NCBI GenBank assembly: GCA_020796225.1 | Contig: CM036764.1 | Span: 23,244,233 to 23,308,232 of the forward strand | Direction of reading: 5' to 3' | DNA length: 64,000 nt | Source: Arion vulgaris | Lineage: Eukaryota; Mollusca; Gastropoda; Stylommatophora; Arionidae | In this document: in pieces, positions 51,185 through 62,600 of the stretch | Position numbering within the stretch: the stretch's first letter is position 1 | Layout: every line of letters starts with the position of its first letter | Position numbers and translations under genes: made by a program | Notes under the pieces: generated by a model | The model's input: only the letters and a program-made list of their open reading frames with translations | The model's database searches: none | Told to the model about the DNA's origin: nothing

Positions 51185-52625
51185 TGAACTTCTTTGCGAT
51201 TGCTATTTTGATGATTATACTGTTAGATGCGTTCTTATGATGAATTCAACTGTTGTCTGGAGTTCATCTCTGGTGCCATATAGTTTTGAATGTAGTGTTG
51301 TGTTGTAGGACCAGCATTCCTTTTTAGGGAGGACATACAGGGAATAGTCTTGCAGGACATGTTCTGTGGTTTGATCAGCTGTGCCACAGAGGGGATGGGG
51401 ACAATCGTAGCCTGTGTAGGTGTTTGTTTAGTCTGTTATGACCTATCCTGAGTCGGAAGATGATAGTCTGTCCTTGTCTGCCAAGTGTGTGGTAGTCATC
51501 GTTGGACGGTGTAGGTTCCTTTCTAATGTCCACAATAGCTCTTTTTTTTCCAAAGTGTGGGATTTCATTATCTATTTGTTCACATTCTGCTCCTTTTTAG
51601 CAAGTTTGTCTGCCTTCTCGTTACCTGGCCCCCCACAGTGTGATGGTACCCACTGGAGTGTAGCTCTTTTATTGGTAGAAATCTTGCTGAGCTCTTTGCT
51701 CGGGGATGTATGGTTACTCTGTAGGGCTTGCAAAACAGATAGTGCATCTGTGAAAAATACCACTTGTTGGCAGTCAGAGTTGGAATTATTGATCATGATT
51801 GCGGCCTGTAGTAGTGCTTGAGCCTCTGTGGTGTAGTTTGAACAAAATTTACCAGTTGTCATGTACTTTGTTTTGGTGTGGTTGTTGGGATATGTAATAT
51901 AGATACCAGCCCCTCCATTCTTAATTGCATCTGTTGCAGATCCATCGGTGTAGGCATGGATCCATTATTGCTTAGGGTAGTTTTCTTGGAGCTGTTCTTT
52001 TCTGCAGGTCATTGTGTGTCTCTCCCGTTGTGATTCCACTAATTGTTGTGATGATTTTTGCTGTATCACTAACTTATTCCCAAGGGACAGGGTAGAGATT
52101 AGGTATCAACCATGAGGTGTGCATTGGTAGGTCATCTTGGTACTGTCTTTTTAGTCGCTTTCCCGATGGACGTAGCTGCTACGTTTTAGTCGTCCAAGTG
52201 CCAGATCATTTAATCTTGCTTTCATTGGATGCAAGGACATACTGGCGTATTTCTCCATCTGGATCATACTTTTGGTTTCTCTTCTGTAAGCCAGAGCCTG
52301 TACAGTGGTTTTTTGCATCTCTGTGATAGGTGTAGATTTCACTCTAATATCTGCAGGTGTGTGTTAGCAGCTGTAGCCAATGCTGTTGAGCCGAACTCTA
52401 GGTGGGGTCTAATTGTCCCGCTGTAGACTTTCTTGTGTGTGTTCATTGGCTTCCCAGTTGGTACCTGCCAGTTTTCTGAGCAGTCCAATTTTTCGTCTGG
52501 CCATTCCTTCTGTGTTTTCTATATGCTTGTTCCATCTGAGTCGTTTATCAAATGTGATCCTTAGATAAGTTGGATTGCTTTCTTCTCTCATGTTACTACA
52601 TTTATGTACCACTTTGTCTCACATG
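51185..52625 (-). mobile_element. LINE-J with RT end and RNase H, antisense
   Basis: Minus frames in order: 52612-52409 NPTYLRITFDKRLRWNKHIE and KIGLLRKLAGTNWEAN, the RT end. 52342-52151 is the connection segment. 51862-51572 has YTTEAQALLQAAIMINNSNS, VVFFTDALSVLQALQSN and QWVPSHCGGPGNEKADKLAK, the RNase H with D, D and H motifs. The first RNase H strand (T-D-G-S) is decayed at about 51930. Its 3' end matches 13245-13605. Confidence 0.8.
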
Positions 52626-52662
52626 ATCCCTTGGTGTTAGTGACTTCTTATGGGTAATTGTT

Positions 52663-52923
52663 GTGTGGGGGCCTCTGGGACTAAGTGGTAAACCCATTGC
52701 CTTGCATTCCGAAGGTCGTGAATTCGAAACCAGACCAAGCTGTTCTTTTCACGAGTGCCCGACCAAGCTGTTCTTTTCACGAGTGCATTTTTTCCAGAGA
52801 CCCTAGGATTGTTGCCGGTGCTACAGAGTTCATGCTTTGTGCAATACTCTCGGGGGTTGGCTTGAGATAAAACCCAGTGCAAAGAAGTCAATCCTTCGGC
52901 TTTAGACCCCTTTAGGCTCCTGT
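52663..52923 (+). mobile_element. tSINE-F, full length, 9-bp target duplication
   Basis: tRNA-like head GGGGCCTCTGGGACTAAGTG with GTGAATTCGAAACC as box B. A 28-bp segment, CCAAGCTGTTCTTTTCACGA then GTGC, is duplicated in tandem. The body has AGAGACCCTAGGATTGTTGC and ends TTTAGACCCCTTTAGGC. GTAATTGTT at 52654-52662 and 52924-52932. Confidence 0.8.
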
Positions 52924-53274
52924 GTAATTGTTTTCAAGAAAAAACTTGAAAACTGTTTTGAGTAGTTCTTCCTGCACATTTTGTATATTTAGTGGGGATA
53001 ATGATGAAAAATATTTGGAATAACCAAAACCTTGCAGTCTTTGATTTGTTTACAAATTAGTAGAAATGTGATTTCAGAATTACGATTCACAGATTCAGTT
53101 CTTCTGTCTAATAGTGTCAAGAAATTAGAACAGCTAATCTTGTTAGTTAGAAAAAAGCAACACACAGTGAATATTCGATCTAGCACTCCTCTCTCACAGC
53201 CATCAACAGTTGCAAGAGAAAACAACTAAATTGGAAACAATCTAATAAAAACTGGGTCTGACTTCGTGGGAATA

Positions 53275-53402
53275 AAACAAAGATCATGAGATTAGATGCT
53301 AATTCCAGAGACCCTATCATATTGATAGGAGCACCATTAAAGGAGGTGGACACATTTACTTATCTGGGAAGAGTTATCAACATTCAAGGTGGCTCAGATC
53401 AA
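53275..53402 (+). mobile_element. LINE-K, left piece
   Basis: Reads TKIMRLDANSRDPIILIGAP and EVDTFTYLGRVINIQGGSDQ; the frame stops where LINE-J inserts and resumes at 55340. Confidence 0.85.
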
Positions 53403-55332
53403 AGAAGGATTAAGGCTAAAACTGCTCACCCTCGGCGTAAAGGGAAGAATGTACAATTGGCTCGATAGATACCTAGAGAACAGAACAGCTAGAGTTCAGG
53501 TTCAGGGGTACAAAAGTATGAAGGCCACACTGGAGCAAGGAGTCCCCCAAGGAGGAGTGCTCTCACCGACTCTTTTTCTAGTCTTCGTAAATGACATTGC
53601 AACATGCCTCCCAGAACGAGTTCACTCTGCCATGTATGCCGACGACTTGGCAATATGGGCGAGAGAAGAGTCAATGCCCACAGCAGAAAATCGACTGCAA
53701 GCTACGTTAAATAACCTTGAAGTGTGGTCAGCAAAGTGGAATATGAAAATAAATCCTTCAAAGACCACTTACACTGTGTTCTCCCAGAATAACAAGGATT
53801 ACAAGATAACGCTTAAAGTCAATGGGCAGAACCTTCCAGAAAATAAAACCCCAACGTACCTAGGAGTCACACTCGACAGAAAGCTGACTTGGTGCACCCA
53901 GATCGAAAATGCTACGGCAAAAGCGAGACACAGGCTAACAATGATGCGTAAACTCGCAGGTTCCACATAGGGAGCAAACACCAGAATTCTCAAGACACTT
54001 TACTCTGGTAGAGTGCGACCGGTCCTAGAGTACGGTATGGCAGCGTGGAGCAATGCATCGAACAAGCAATTCGCAAAATTGAGCAGCAGTCAAAACCGGG
54101 CCCTACACATTATCACTGGAGCCATAAAGTCCACACCCATCAAGGCGATGGAGACCATCACAGGCATCCAACCAATGACTGACCGAAGGGACAAGAAAGT
54201 AGTAGTACTTGCAGAAAAACTCAAACGGCTCAAATCTCACCCAATGCATGAAAGAATGTATGAATCCGGAAAGTGGAGAATACAGAGATCTAACTTCGTT
54301 AGAATCTCAAACGCACTGACCACAGACCATCCAGTCCTGTCCAAATGCACAGCCAAACCAATCCCGACAATTGACAAGTGTCCGCCATGGAAAACAAAAA
54401 TGCCAGAACTAAAGGAATCAATCCCAGGCATACTGAGCAAAAGGGATCAAACAAACCTCGACAGAAAAACTGCAGCAGAAGTACACATAGAATCAGAGTA
54501 CCCTGAAAATGAGTGGACGCACGTCTACACGGACGGATCGGCAAATAACGCAATAAGCGACGGCGGAGGAGGAATAGTGCTTAAAATCTCAAAGAAAGTC
54601 ACGGTCAAGAAAGCGATTGCAACTGGCAAATACTCGAATAACTACCGAGCAGAGGCAGAGGCAATCAAAGAAGCGGCCGAAATGATCTTGGAGAGAAGAA
54701 ACACTACACGCAACAATGTCGTGATATTCACCGATGCTCTATCGGTCATCACGGCACTCAAATGCGTCGGCAAAACTGAGATGAATGAGCTCAAAACGTC
54801 CCTCGCTGAACTAACGAGTTCACTCAAACGCACTGTCATCCAGTGGATACCGTCACACTGCAACATTAAGGGAAACGAAGCGGCCGACAAGCTAGCCAAA
54901 GAGGGCGGGCGACTACCCCAGACTGATCTCGAGATCAGCTATGAGGAAGTCAAAACAACCATCGGTTCACACTATCGAAGCAAATGGGCAAAAGACCATC
55001 CGCAGTACACAGACAGTGACGGATACTATGGTCTCTCTCGCAGTGAACAAGTTGCCATATTTCGCCTCCGTACCGGCCACAACAAGCTCAGAGCCCACAT
55101 GTTCCATAAATTTAAAATTGGCACAACTAGCCTGTGCCCATGCAATATGGCAGACATGACGGCAGAACACGTCTTGCAAGACTGTCAACGTTTAGCAGGT
55201 ATACGAAAAGAGTACTGGCCACAACACACAGAGCTTCGCGAAAAGCTGTACGGAGGAACGGAATCCCTAAAAACAACAGTAAAATTCATGATAGAAGTTG
55301 GTCCATCAGGCTAGGCCGGGAACGCAAGAGAG
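53403..55332 (+). mobile_element. LINE-J copy, nearly intact, inserted in LINE-K
   Basis: One frame is open from the 5' junction to the stop at 55314 except for a single TAG (53968-53970). Elsewhere in this family the codon is Trp, so one G-to-A change is enough to explain it. Domains in order: RT from the palm (VPQGGVLSPTLFLVFVNDIA, catalytic YADD at 53635-53646, AKWNMKINPSKT), the thumb and connection, then RNase H from about 54520 (VYTDGSANNAISDGGGG, YRAEAEAIKEAAE, IFTDALSVITALK, QWIPSHCNIKGNEAADKLAK), then a C-terminal Cys block (LCPCNMADMTAEHVLQDC). The 5' truncation removes the endonuclease and the first RT catalytic Asp. AGATCAA flanks it (53396-53402, 55333-55339). Confidence 0.92.
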
Positions 55333-55720
55333 AGATCAAGATGTTAGGGTTAGAATACAAAAGGCAAGATCGGCATTTGCCATTCTGAAGAACATATGGA
55401 GTTCAAGAATGATCACGAATAAAACTAATATAATGATATTTAACTCAAATGTCAAGACTGTCCTTCTATATGGTGCGGAGACATGGAGAACAACTAAGAG
55501 GAACACCAACAAGTTGCAGACATTCATCAATATATGCCTGGGCATGACACTCCATCTGCGATGGTATGACAGGACCACAAACAGAGAACTGTGGGATAGA
55601 GCAGGACAACGGCAGGTGGAACTAGAGATAAGGAGCAGAAGGTGGCGATGGATAGGACACACACTGAGGAAACCCCATAACAGCATCACGAGACAGGCTC
55701 TCCGATGGAAACACCAAAAA
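55333..55720 (+). mobile_element. LINE-K, right piece
   Basis: Continues exactly in frame from the left piece: D-V-R-V-R-I-Q-K-A-R-S-A-F, then IFNSNVKTVLLYGAETWRTT, HLRWYDRTTNRELWDRAG and RWRWIGHTLRKPHNS. The A-rich end follows at 55715-55800. Confidence 0.85.
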
Positions 55721-55844
55721 TTTTTTTTTAAAATTAAGCGAAAACTAGAAGTGGAAAACAAGAGAAACAATAAAAAATCAAGAAAATATAAAACTTATAT
55801 ACAAGTAGCATATACACATATACAAGGCATGAGAAGAGAAAGTA

Positions 55845-56090
55845 CTAAGAAGCATAGGAATGTAATGCGTTGAGTCCATGTGGTCGCAAGGTACCATACA
55901 ACGAAATAAAACGATTCTCCAGAGCAAATCGACTACGATCATCAGAGGAATATGATCGGATGGCTGTGACCTGGACATCGCAAGCTCCTAAATGGCCAGT
56001 ATCATTGAAATGAGTGGCTACAGGGTCACAGAGCATTGGCGTATATCGCGCAAGTGTTGGGCAAATCGGCCACTAATTAGTCTCCGATCG
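55845..56090 (-). mobile_element. Penelope-like element GIY-YIG region, antisense
   Basis: The minus strand gives R-R-L-A-D-R-F-A-Q-H-L-type sequence in pieces, then CDPVATHFNDTGHLGACDVQ and LRPHGLNALHS. The H-F-N-x-x-G-H and final L-x-P-x-G-L-N match the C-terminal GIY-YIG nuclease of Penelope-like retroelements. No RT is seen nearby. Confidence 0.65.
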
Positions 56091-56094
56091 TCAC

Positions 56095-56290
56095 TCTTTA
56101 ATCGCCAAGTCTATTGACGGTTGCCTTGTTCTCTTCCACAAGGCGTGGGGAGTTTCAGTTTTCTATCAGGTGCCAGGTGTGTTGCCTCTGTAGTTGTTAG
56201 TCTGTGATGTCGCAGAATATCTGTGATATTATCTATCCATCGGGTTCTCAGGCTCTGCGTCCGGATTGCCGGTTGTTATAGTCGTGAGAT
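56095..56290 (-). mobile_element. LINE C-terminal tail, antisense
   Basis: The complement reads D-N-I-T-D-I-L-R-H-H-R-L-T-T-T-E-A and a final PCGREQGN-type basic end. Confidence 0.5.
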
Positions 56291-56344
56291 GTAGTATATC
56301 TGGTTTCATTCTTATTAGTTGTCACAAGTCCACAAGTCTTTATA

Positions 56345-56490
56345 CATGTAGTGAAACACGTACAAACAAAGTACTATAGTTTTACAAAAACAGAAACAGT
56401 GACGATAACTGTTATCGTCACTGTTTCTGTTTTTGTAAAACTATAGTACTTGTACGTGTTTCACTATTTACCAAGTTTTACTGCAGTCTT
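56345..56490. mobile_element. FB-D perfect hairpin
   Basis: Arms 56351-56409 and 56411-56463, identical except for six extra bases in the left arm, with a single-base centre. The arms contain GTACTATAGTTTTAC and CAGTGACGATAAC; outside is GTTTTACTGCAGTCT as in other copies. Confidence 0.85.
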
Positions 56491-57084
56491 CCCCCTATTT
56501 TATACAATGTATATGGATATCAGAGGCGAATTATGCGACAGTAACATCTGTTGGTAGAGATCTCCAGTTTGTATATGATATTCTTAGTTACTTCCCACGT
56601 TTTCGAGCCACGTATGACTGATTTAACATTTGTTTATAACAAGCATAATTTTACAATGATAATACGTAGACGTGGTAATGAAACACGTTGAACGTATTCT
56701 GATATATTAAATTTGCAGGAGACCAGTTTCACCGTTATACACATCAAACTAGATCTGTTGTTCGTGATTGATTGATTTATAGGACCATCATCATTGCACT
56801 TCGTTGAGTAACCATGTGTGTTCAGATCTCTTTCTTACACATGAATATAACAGCGACAGTGCATGAACTCCGTAGCATCGCCAATGCTTCCCGGTTTATT
56901 TAAAAGATGGTGAAACTATTTTGTAGGAATTTTATTATTTAATCGTTCTCATGTGATTTGTCCGGGCAGCGGCTTTCCAGCCTGTTCTCAGTTTTGAACT
57001 GCTAAGAGTTCCTTTACGTGCTAATCTAGAACACGGGACCTATGTTTTATCTTCCATCTCCGATAGGACTGGTAACTCGATCTC
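56491..57084. other. no gene seen
   Basis: A LINE-R-like scrap (CATCATCATTGCACTTCG at about 56785) and AACTCCGTAGCATCGCC reminiscent of tSINE-F at about 56868. Otherwise nothing. Confidence 0.35.
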
Positions 57085-57200
57085 GCCTACACTGAGATGA
57101 GGGATCTCTGGAAAAATATCCAGATGGCTCCACGTAGGAGCGAACCGAGTACTTTTGGAACGAGAGGCGAGTACCTAACTTCTACGCCACAGAGGCCCCA
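57085..57200 (-). mobile_element. tRNA-headed SINE, antisense
   Basis: The reverse complement reads GGGGCCTCTGTGGCGTAG and a box B-like CGGTTCGCTCC, then CTGGATATTTTTCCAGAG, as in tSINE-F. Only the head is clear. Confidence 0.55.
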
Positions 57201-57369
57201 AACTGCCGTTCTTAGACACTACCAGAAGACAGGACAACATTCAAATAACAATTATAAACAATATACGAGAAATAGGAAAGGATATAAATTACATTATAAA
57301 TAAATGTGATACATAAACGACCGAGTTCCATCATAGGCGAGTTTAGGTTCCCTCGCCCCACACAATAAT

Positions 57370-57815
57370 TTAAACGGCAGTTTTTCACTGCTCAGTGGTA
57401 CACGCATTATCTCTTCATTAATATCGAAGGGCTTAGCCTGCAACCTTGATCTTTCTAATAGCTTAGATGATATACCTTCAAAGTCGTAGAAATTAGATTA
57501 CTAACCTTTCTCTAAGAATATGTACCACATTGTCCCATCGACCGAGAGCTTAAGCGGTATTCTTCCGCCGTCCAAGAGCTTAGACGTCAATCTTCCACTG
57601 CCCAGAAACATAAACGACATTCTTCAAATGTCGAACAGCCTAGACGCCAGCCTTCCAGTGTCGAAGTGCTTAGGGGGTAGCTTCCAATGTCGAACAGCTT
57701 AGACTGCAGTGGTCGAAAGGCTTAGACAGCTGCCTTCCATCATCCATGAGAACATCCTTCTAATGTCGAAGGGTTTAAACGGAAGTTTTTCCTGTCCTAA
57801 AAGATATCTTTCCAT
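57370..57815. repeat. degenerate ~30-33-bp minisatellite
   Basis: Recurrent AGCTTAGACG, then CTTCCA-TGTC-GAA with drift. The clearest units are at 57575-57720. It continues at 58100-58225 beyond a LINE-A insertion. Confidence 0.75.
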
Positions 57816-58100
57816 TATCATCAAATAGCTTGTCATGAGCAGAACTTTGTCACCTTAACAGTCCTTCAGAATTTCTCTCATTGGCCAGATGTCCTGCCTC
57901 TGCAGCGTCATGCTCAAACCATTAGTTACACCCTGAATCCATCTTCTCCGTGATCTCCCTCTTCTCCTCTTGCCTCCTTCCATAATGGTCTTTTCCAACC
58001 CTTCTTATCTCTTTATATGTCCACAATACCTCAATTTTCTTATTTGTAGCTTCAGCCAGTTTTCTTTGATTTTGATCTCTTTCTGGATATATCTTTATAC
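57816..58100 (-). mobile_element. LINE-A 3' end, antisense, inside the minisatellite
   Basis: ATCATCAAATAGCTTGTCAT to CTGGATATATCTTTA; frames read NKKIEVLWTYKEIRRVGKDH as in the copy at 400-540. Confidence 0.75.
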
Positions 58101-58225
58101 CGTCTACAAAATTAGACGGTAACTTTTCAGCACACAAGAGCTTGAACACGAGAGCCTTCCAATAAAGAAGAGCTTATACCACGGTCTGGCAATGTCGTAA
58201 GAGCATATCATTGACCTAGTTTGAG
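58101..58225. repeat. continuation of the ~33-bp minisatellite
   Basis: AAAATTAGACGGTAACTTTT, AAGAGCTTGAACAC, GAGCCTTCCAATAAAG. More diverged than the left part. Confidence 0.6.
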
Positions 58226-59249
58226 ACGCAATTTCTACATCTCGGTTAGAGTTTCACGACAGACTGTCTGGAAATTAAAGAGGGTGTATGTGTGAAACGT
58301 GACAGGTAAATCTAAACTCCCCCTCCCCCACCTACCCATACATTTTTCTTTATACTGGTACAATATTTGTGTATTGTATTTGTTCCTCACAATCTGACAG
58401 ATCAGTATATAGAAAGATTTTGTTAAAAAAAACAAGATTAAAGTTGTACTAGGGCAGGCGTCACTGCTGCATTCAGGGCTTTACTACAGCATTTACTCTC
58501 ATTCCCTTACATTTGTTGATAGTGCTCAAAGCACGTTCTAAATAGTTCCAGCGGCGGTTCTTACATTCTTGCACTGAATAATTGAGTCATGTGCTTACGT
58601 AGTCTATCATACTACTAACAGGAGACGTTTGGATTGTGCGCATGGGCGTCTACATAAGTTTATCCGGGGAAATGGATTTGTTAAAAAAGTTGTTGGTAAT
58701 GTACTATGGGGAAATGGATAAGACCAGATTCGTATAAAACTGATCAAAATGCCATTTTCCAGAGAAGGGGGTGGGTGTTGTTATAGATGATGCAATAATT
58801 GAGCATGCGTAGCCGCTACATCATCATAGATTTTATCAGACTTATTCTAATTCGTGAGGTTACTGTTTAACTACATGTTATTTGTGGTTCAGTCGTGGCG
58901 CGAGATGTACGTGACTCGCAGAAAGCACATCAAGATCGTGACCCTGCACGAACACACATACAAGACCTACAGGGAAAGTAAGGACAGTAGATGTCAGTCC
59001 GCAATCGTCAACCATGTGATAAAAAAACTCCCAAAACCAAGTAACGGCATCTATTCTTCAAAACTCAAAAAGGATAACGTCTTTAGAGAAAAACCGCATG
59101 CACCAATTTCTACATCGGTTCTTGAATTTATAAGCTGCACGGAGAGGGCTGCCTTACTGCTACATGTGTAACATTGATCTTTCATATCAACTTCCTCGAA
59201 AATCGCTCTTTAAAGGGCACTACAGCTTCGACTCAGAGTAACGATACAA
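58226..59249. other. no gene recognised
   Basis: A 105-codon + frame at 58854-59171 is basic and has VTLHEHTYKTYRESKDSRCQ, no known motif. No splice context. A transposon relic is possible. Confidence 0.35.
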
Positions 59250-59640
59250 CACGGGGAACAGTTACCTACAGCAGCAATCCGCTCACAAAATCTCTCCATA
59301 CACGCTCGCTACATTTATTGTCTTTCGAGATTGACACGATATGCTATCATCGGGGAGCAACAGTTACCGACAGCAACAATCCGCTCACAAAATCTCCCCA
59401 TACACGCTCGCTACATTTGTTGTCTTTCGAGACTAACATGATATGCTATCATCGAGGAGCAACAGTTACCGACAACAGCAATCCGCTCACAAAATCTCTC
59501 CATACACGCTTGCTACATCTATTGTCTTTCGAGACTGACACGATGGGGTAGCAATAGTTACCGACAGCAGCAATCCGCTCACAAAATCTCTCCATTAACG
59601 CTTCGCTACATTTATTGTCTTTGAAGACTGACACGGTGCT
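59250..59640. repeat. ~102-bp tandem repeat, 4 units
   Basis: GTTACC starts recur at 59261, 59363, 59465 and 59558 (102, 102, 93 bp). The unit includes AATCCGCTCACAAAATCTC and TTGTCTTTCGAGACTGACAC. Since 102 is a multiple of three, one frame stays open over three units. Confidence 0.93.
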
Positions 59641-59984
59641 ATCATCCTCAGATGTACTAAAATGTCTGATGTCTTATTTTAGTTGTACAACGTAATCATA
59701 TGTACCGCAAGCATTGGTCAACCTGATTATGCGATATATTACTTACTAGCTAACCGTAATAATCTAATATAATGTCACACGCAGTCGCTCGTTACAACTG
59801 TAAATCTTTGTGGGTTTTTTTATTTAGGGATTGCATACTTTTTGACTCGCCGATAGCAAAGTTTGTTGCACTCTGCCCTAGTGGTCACGTACCATTGAAA
59901 TTCCGTGGTTTGAGGCCAGCTTGACAAACAATTATCTGTACGTTGTTGGACTACAGATCTTGATCCTTTACTTGGGGATCTTCT
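59641..59984. other. no gene seen
   Basis: Nothing recognised. Confidence 0.4.
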
Positions 59985-60300
59985 TCTTCTTCTTAGCGTT
60001 CGTTCTTCGCGGCCAATTTTATCATTCTTATTGTGATATATAATTGATCTTTGACAAGAACGACTGACATTGCAATTTTATCATTCTTATTGTGATATAT
60101 AATTGACCTTTGACAAGAACGACTGACATTGAACCCCTGTTGAAATTAGGTGCCTACTTTGTGTATGGTACCATACACGGTGTAGGTCAGGGCTACCGTT
60201 TTGAGTCTGTTTCGATGACAGTCAGTCTCTAACACTTCCCTTTCACTCGTACAAGTTCTCTTAATGATCCGTTTGCCGTATATTTTGGCTGGGATCTACG
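59985..60300 (-). mobile_element. SINE-C, antisense, with internal tandem duplication
   Basis: TTCTTCTTCTTAGCGTTCGT then the 3' domain. A ~60-bp block from GCAATTTTATCATTCTTATT to ACGACTGACATT is repeated twice (60011-60130). The middle has TATGGTACCATACA. Confidence 0.75.
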
Positions 60301-60567
60301 CCAAAGAACCTTTTGTACTGCAACCTTTCTCACTGAGTCCGGTGTTTCTTCTGCATCGTATGATAAACGATCTTTAATGACATTTCAATGCCGTATATTT
60401 TGGCTTGGATCTACGCCAAAGAGCACTTACTTCTTTGCAAATGACTGGGTGAGGTCGTTCCGGTATACGAGCATTTACAGCCCTTCCTGGACTGGTCATT
60501 GGAACGGTCACTTGCCGGCTGCTTTGTGTACTTGAGTATCTAAATTATCAATACCTCCGAAGTCGTA
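60301..60567. other. SINE-C flank with a second partial block
   Basis: CCGTATATTTTGGCTTGGAT and CTACGCCAAAGAG at 60388-60425 repeat the block at 60277-60305. Confidence 0.5.
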
Positions 60568-60700
60568 GTAAGGCTCACCTGAATGGCGAGGAGCAATGGT
60601 GATACACTTTACCATCACAGCTTTACACAAAAATCAGTCAGATCCGCTATATTAGGCGCCATGACTACGCCTTAATTCATAGAAGACGAACGGTGGAAAA
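60568..60700. repeat. SINE-C-associated repeat, copy 2
   Basis: Collinear with 20678-20800. Confidence 0.6.
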
Positions 60701-61334
60701 TCCTTTTTAAATCGAGGAACGCCTTTTCAACCTAAGAACTAGTCCTTTGTTGGATTTAACAGTGCGTGTAGACCAACAAATATCAAAAATAAGACTTAAC
60801 TCCTTGCTGAGAATACAATACTAGTTTACCCATGATACAGGATAGTTATTGCATACACCTTAAGCTGAAACTCTAATCAATATACGTTACATTAGACTCG
60901 TCGCCACTGCCATTACGCGGATCTCCGTCGTTGTTACATTGTTAAACTAGACAAATAACTGTTTGAAAAAAGGCTATATATCAGTCTCTATCCCACGTTG
61001 TATCCCGCAGCTAGCCCCTATAATCGTTAAGCACAACGTATAATTCTTGTGATTGTTACGCGTGACTTGCTCCCCCGATGAATGCTATCTGGTTCTCATC
61101 ATCAGGTGTCATGCTTAGTGACTCTTGTCAATTCGGTCCATCACTATATGTTTATAGATCCTTTCCGTACTTCGTATTCTCGCTGTATTCGTGCTGTAGA
61201 AAATGTGTTAATAGCTCTCTGTATTTCTTCTTTTTAGATACTTTTTTAGTCCACCGTTCCTGTTTTCATATTATTTGTAGAGCATCATCTGGAAGTGTCT
61301 AAAAAAGGGAGGTCTAATGAGAAGGATTGACTTC
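60701..61334. other. no gene seen
   Basis: A Ser/Phe/Cys-rich frame at 61078-61302 has no motif. Confidence 0.4.
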
Positions 61335-61545
61335 ATTGCACCGAGTTTCCCCATATGGCTCCGTCCCTGTCGACAGAAATGGCACATCATCAACGAGAGT
61401 GTTACACTAAGCACGGACTCCGTAGCTCTAACAACAATCCTAGAAATCATGAACAAATTACACACATGACTTGGTTCGAATTCGAACTCACAATCTTCAG
61501 AAAGACAGGCAAACGTCTTAACTACTTTGACATAGAGACTCACAT
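61335..61545 (-). mobile_element. tSINE-F, antisense
   Basis: The reverse complement gives GTGAGTTCGAATTCGAACCA as box B, then TCTAGGATTGTTGTTAGAGC and TAACACTCTCG, parallel to 52.7-52.9 kb. Confidence 0.65.
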
Positions 61546-61639
61546 TTGGAAGTGTATGTGTGGTTAATTGTGTTACTTACCAAAAAAATATGCTGTTTTC
61601 ATTAAAAAAATGTTTAAATATAATTTCTTAGATGCCCAG

Positions 61640-62194
61640 AATCGATTCATATGCGATGCACGGAAACCTGCACATCTGAGGTGGTCGGATCAAATCGGAC
61701 CAGATAATGGGGGCACGATTTTAAGCCCCAGAGTCGGACAACCCAGGAAAATGTGAGCACGGCGAAAACTGACGGTGACGGTAAGGCAGGAACCAGGGCA
61801 GAGCGAGAAGCACGCATGCAGGCGATGCAAGAGTGGGCCCCCCGTGGGCAGACGAGCATGGCACATCATGCAAGAAAGGCACGGCAGTCGAAAGGGTGTG
61901 CAGAAAAACTGGAAAGCCCAGCAGAAGTAAAGGCAGTGCGCGTTTCCGCTCGCAGGGAACTACTGCGGCCTTGTAGTTTGATTGGGGACAGTCACATGCT
62001 AGCGGAGCAAACCGTACTCAAAACTGGATAGCGGCAAACCAAGTAGTCCACAAAAAGACGGTTCGCTGGGCAGATGACACTCATCAACCCGGGAGGGTAG
62101 GACATCTAAGGGTCGCAGCCCTAAAAGAAAATAGCAACCTGCTGCCTTACATGTTAGGCTGGGGACAGCAAAAGGCTAACGGAGAGCGGACCCA
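61640..62194. other. GC-rich block before SINE-C2
   Basis: Contains GGGGACAG...GCTAGCGGAG and GGGGACAGCAAAAGGCTAAC with a GGAGAGC, that is, two related segments 150 bp apart. Phrases such as GGGTCGCAGCCCTAAAAGAA recall 5' leaders of LINEs, but no protein follows. The 92-codon frame (61753-62031) has no motif. Confidence 0.35.
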
Positions 62195-62342
62195 GTAAAC
62201 GCTGGTTGAAACCGAACACACCACCGAAGGATAAGCACCAGAGCTCCAATTGGTACTGAAGGTTGTGAACGTATACCCGTTCTTGGTATTAAAGCTATTT
62301 ATATATCACATTTGATTGATAAAAACGGCCTTAAGAACGATC

Positions 62343-62345
<3 letters not shown>
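62195..62345 (+). mobile_element. SINE-C2, sense
   Basis: CACACCACCGAAGGATAAGC, GAACGTATACCCGTTCTTGG, ATATATCACATTTGATTGAT, AAGAACGATCG. Partner of 32520-32720. Confidence 0.65.

Positions 62346-62346
<1 letters not shown>

Positions 62347-62377
<31 letters not shown>
62347..62377. repeat. (GA)n microsatellite
   Basis: About 30 bp of GA following SINE-C2, where related SINEs have a (GAA)n tail. Confidence 0.9.
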
Positions 62378-62383
<6 letters not shown>

Positions 62384-62439
62384 CGGACCAGATCAGATCT
62401 GGAGAAAACCACAGTGATACTTAATAAATTGACATTTTA

Positions 62440-62600
62440 GGACAAAGACACGTATATATAGTATCACACATGGAAGCAAAATGAATAATAAAATGATAAA
62501 ACTAACAAAAATCCGACGTTTCGACTAGTAAGTCTTTTTTCAAGGACACGCATACACAATGAATAATAAATAAACTAAATCATAGATCTAAATAGGATGG
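62440..62600 (-). mobile_element. FB-D-related repeat with hammerhead-like motif
   Basis: The reverse complement reads CTTGAAAAAAGACTTACTAG and TCGAAACGTCGGATTTTTG. ATGAATAATAAA occurs on both sides (about 62480 and 62560), possibly a target duplication. Confidence 0.5.

Noticed and set aside
53403..55332. host gene for an RNase H protein
   Set aside because: RT and RNase H order, 5' truncation, nested insertion and target duplication make it a retrotransposon.
58854..59171. 105-codon basic protein gene
   Set aside because: No motif, no upstream acceptor or downstream poly(A) signal that I could connect; kept only as an unrecognised frame.
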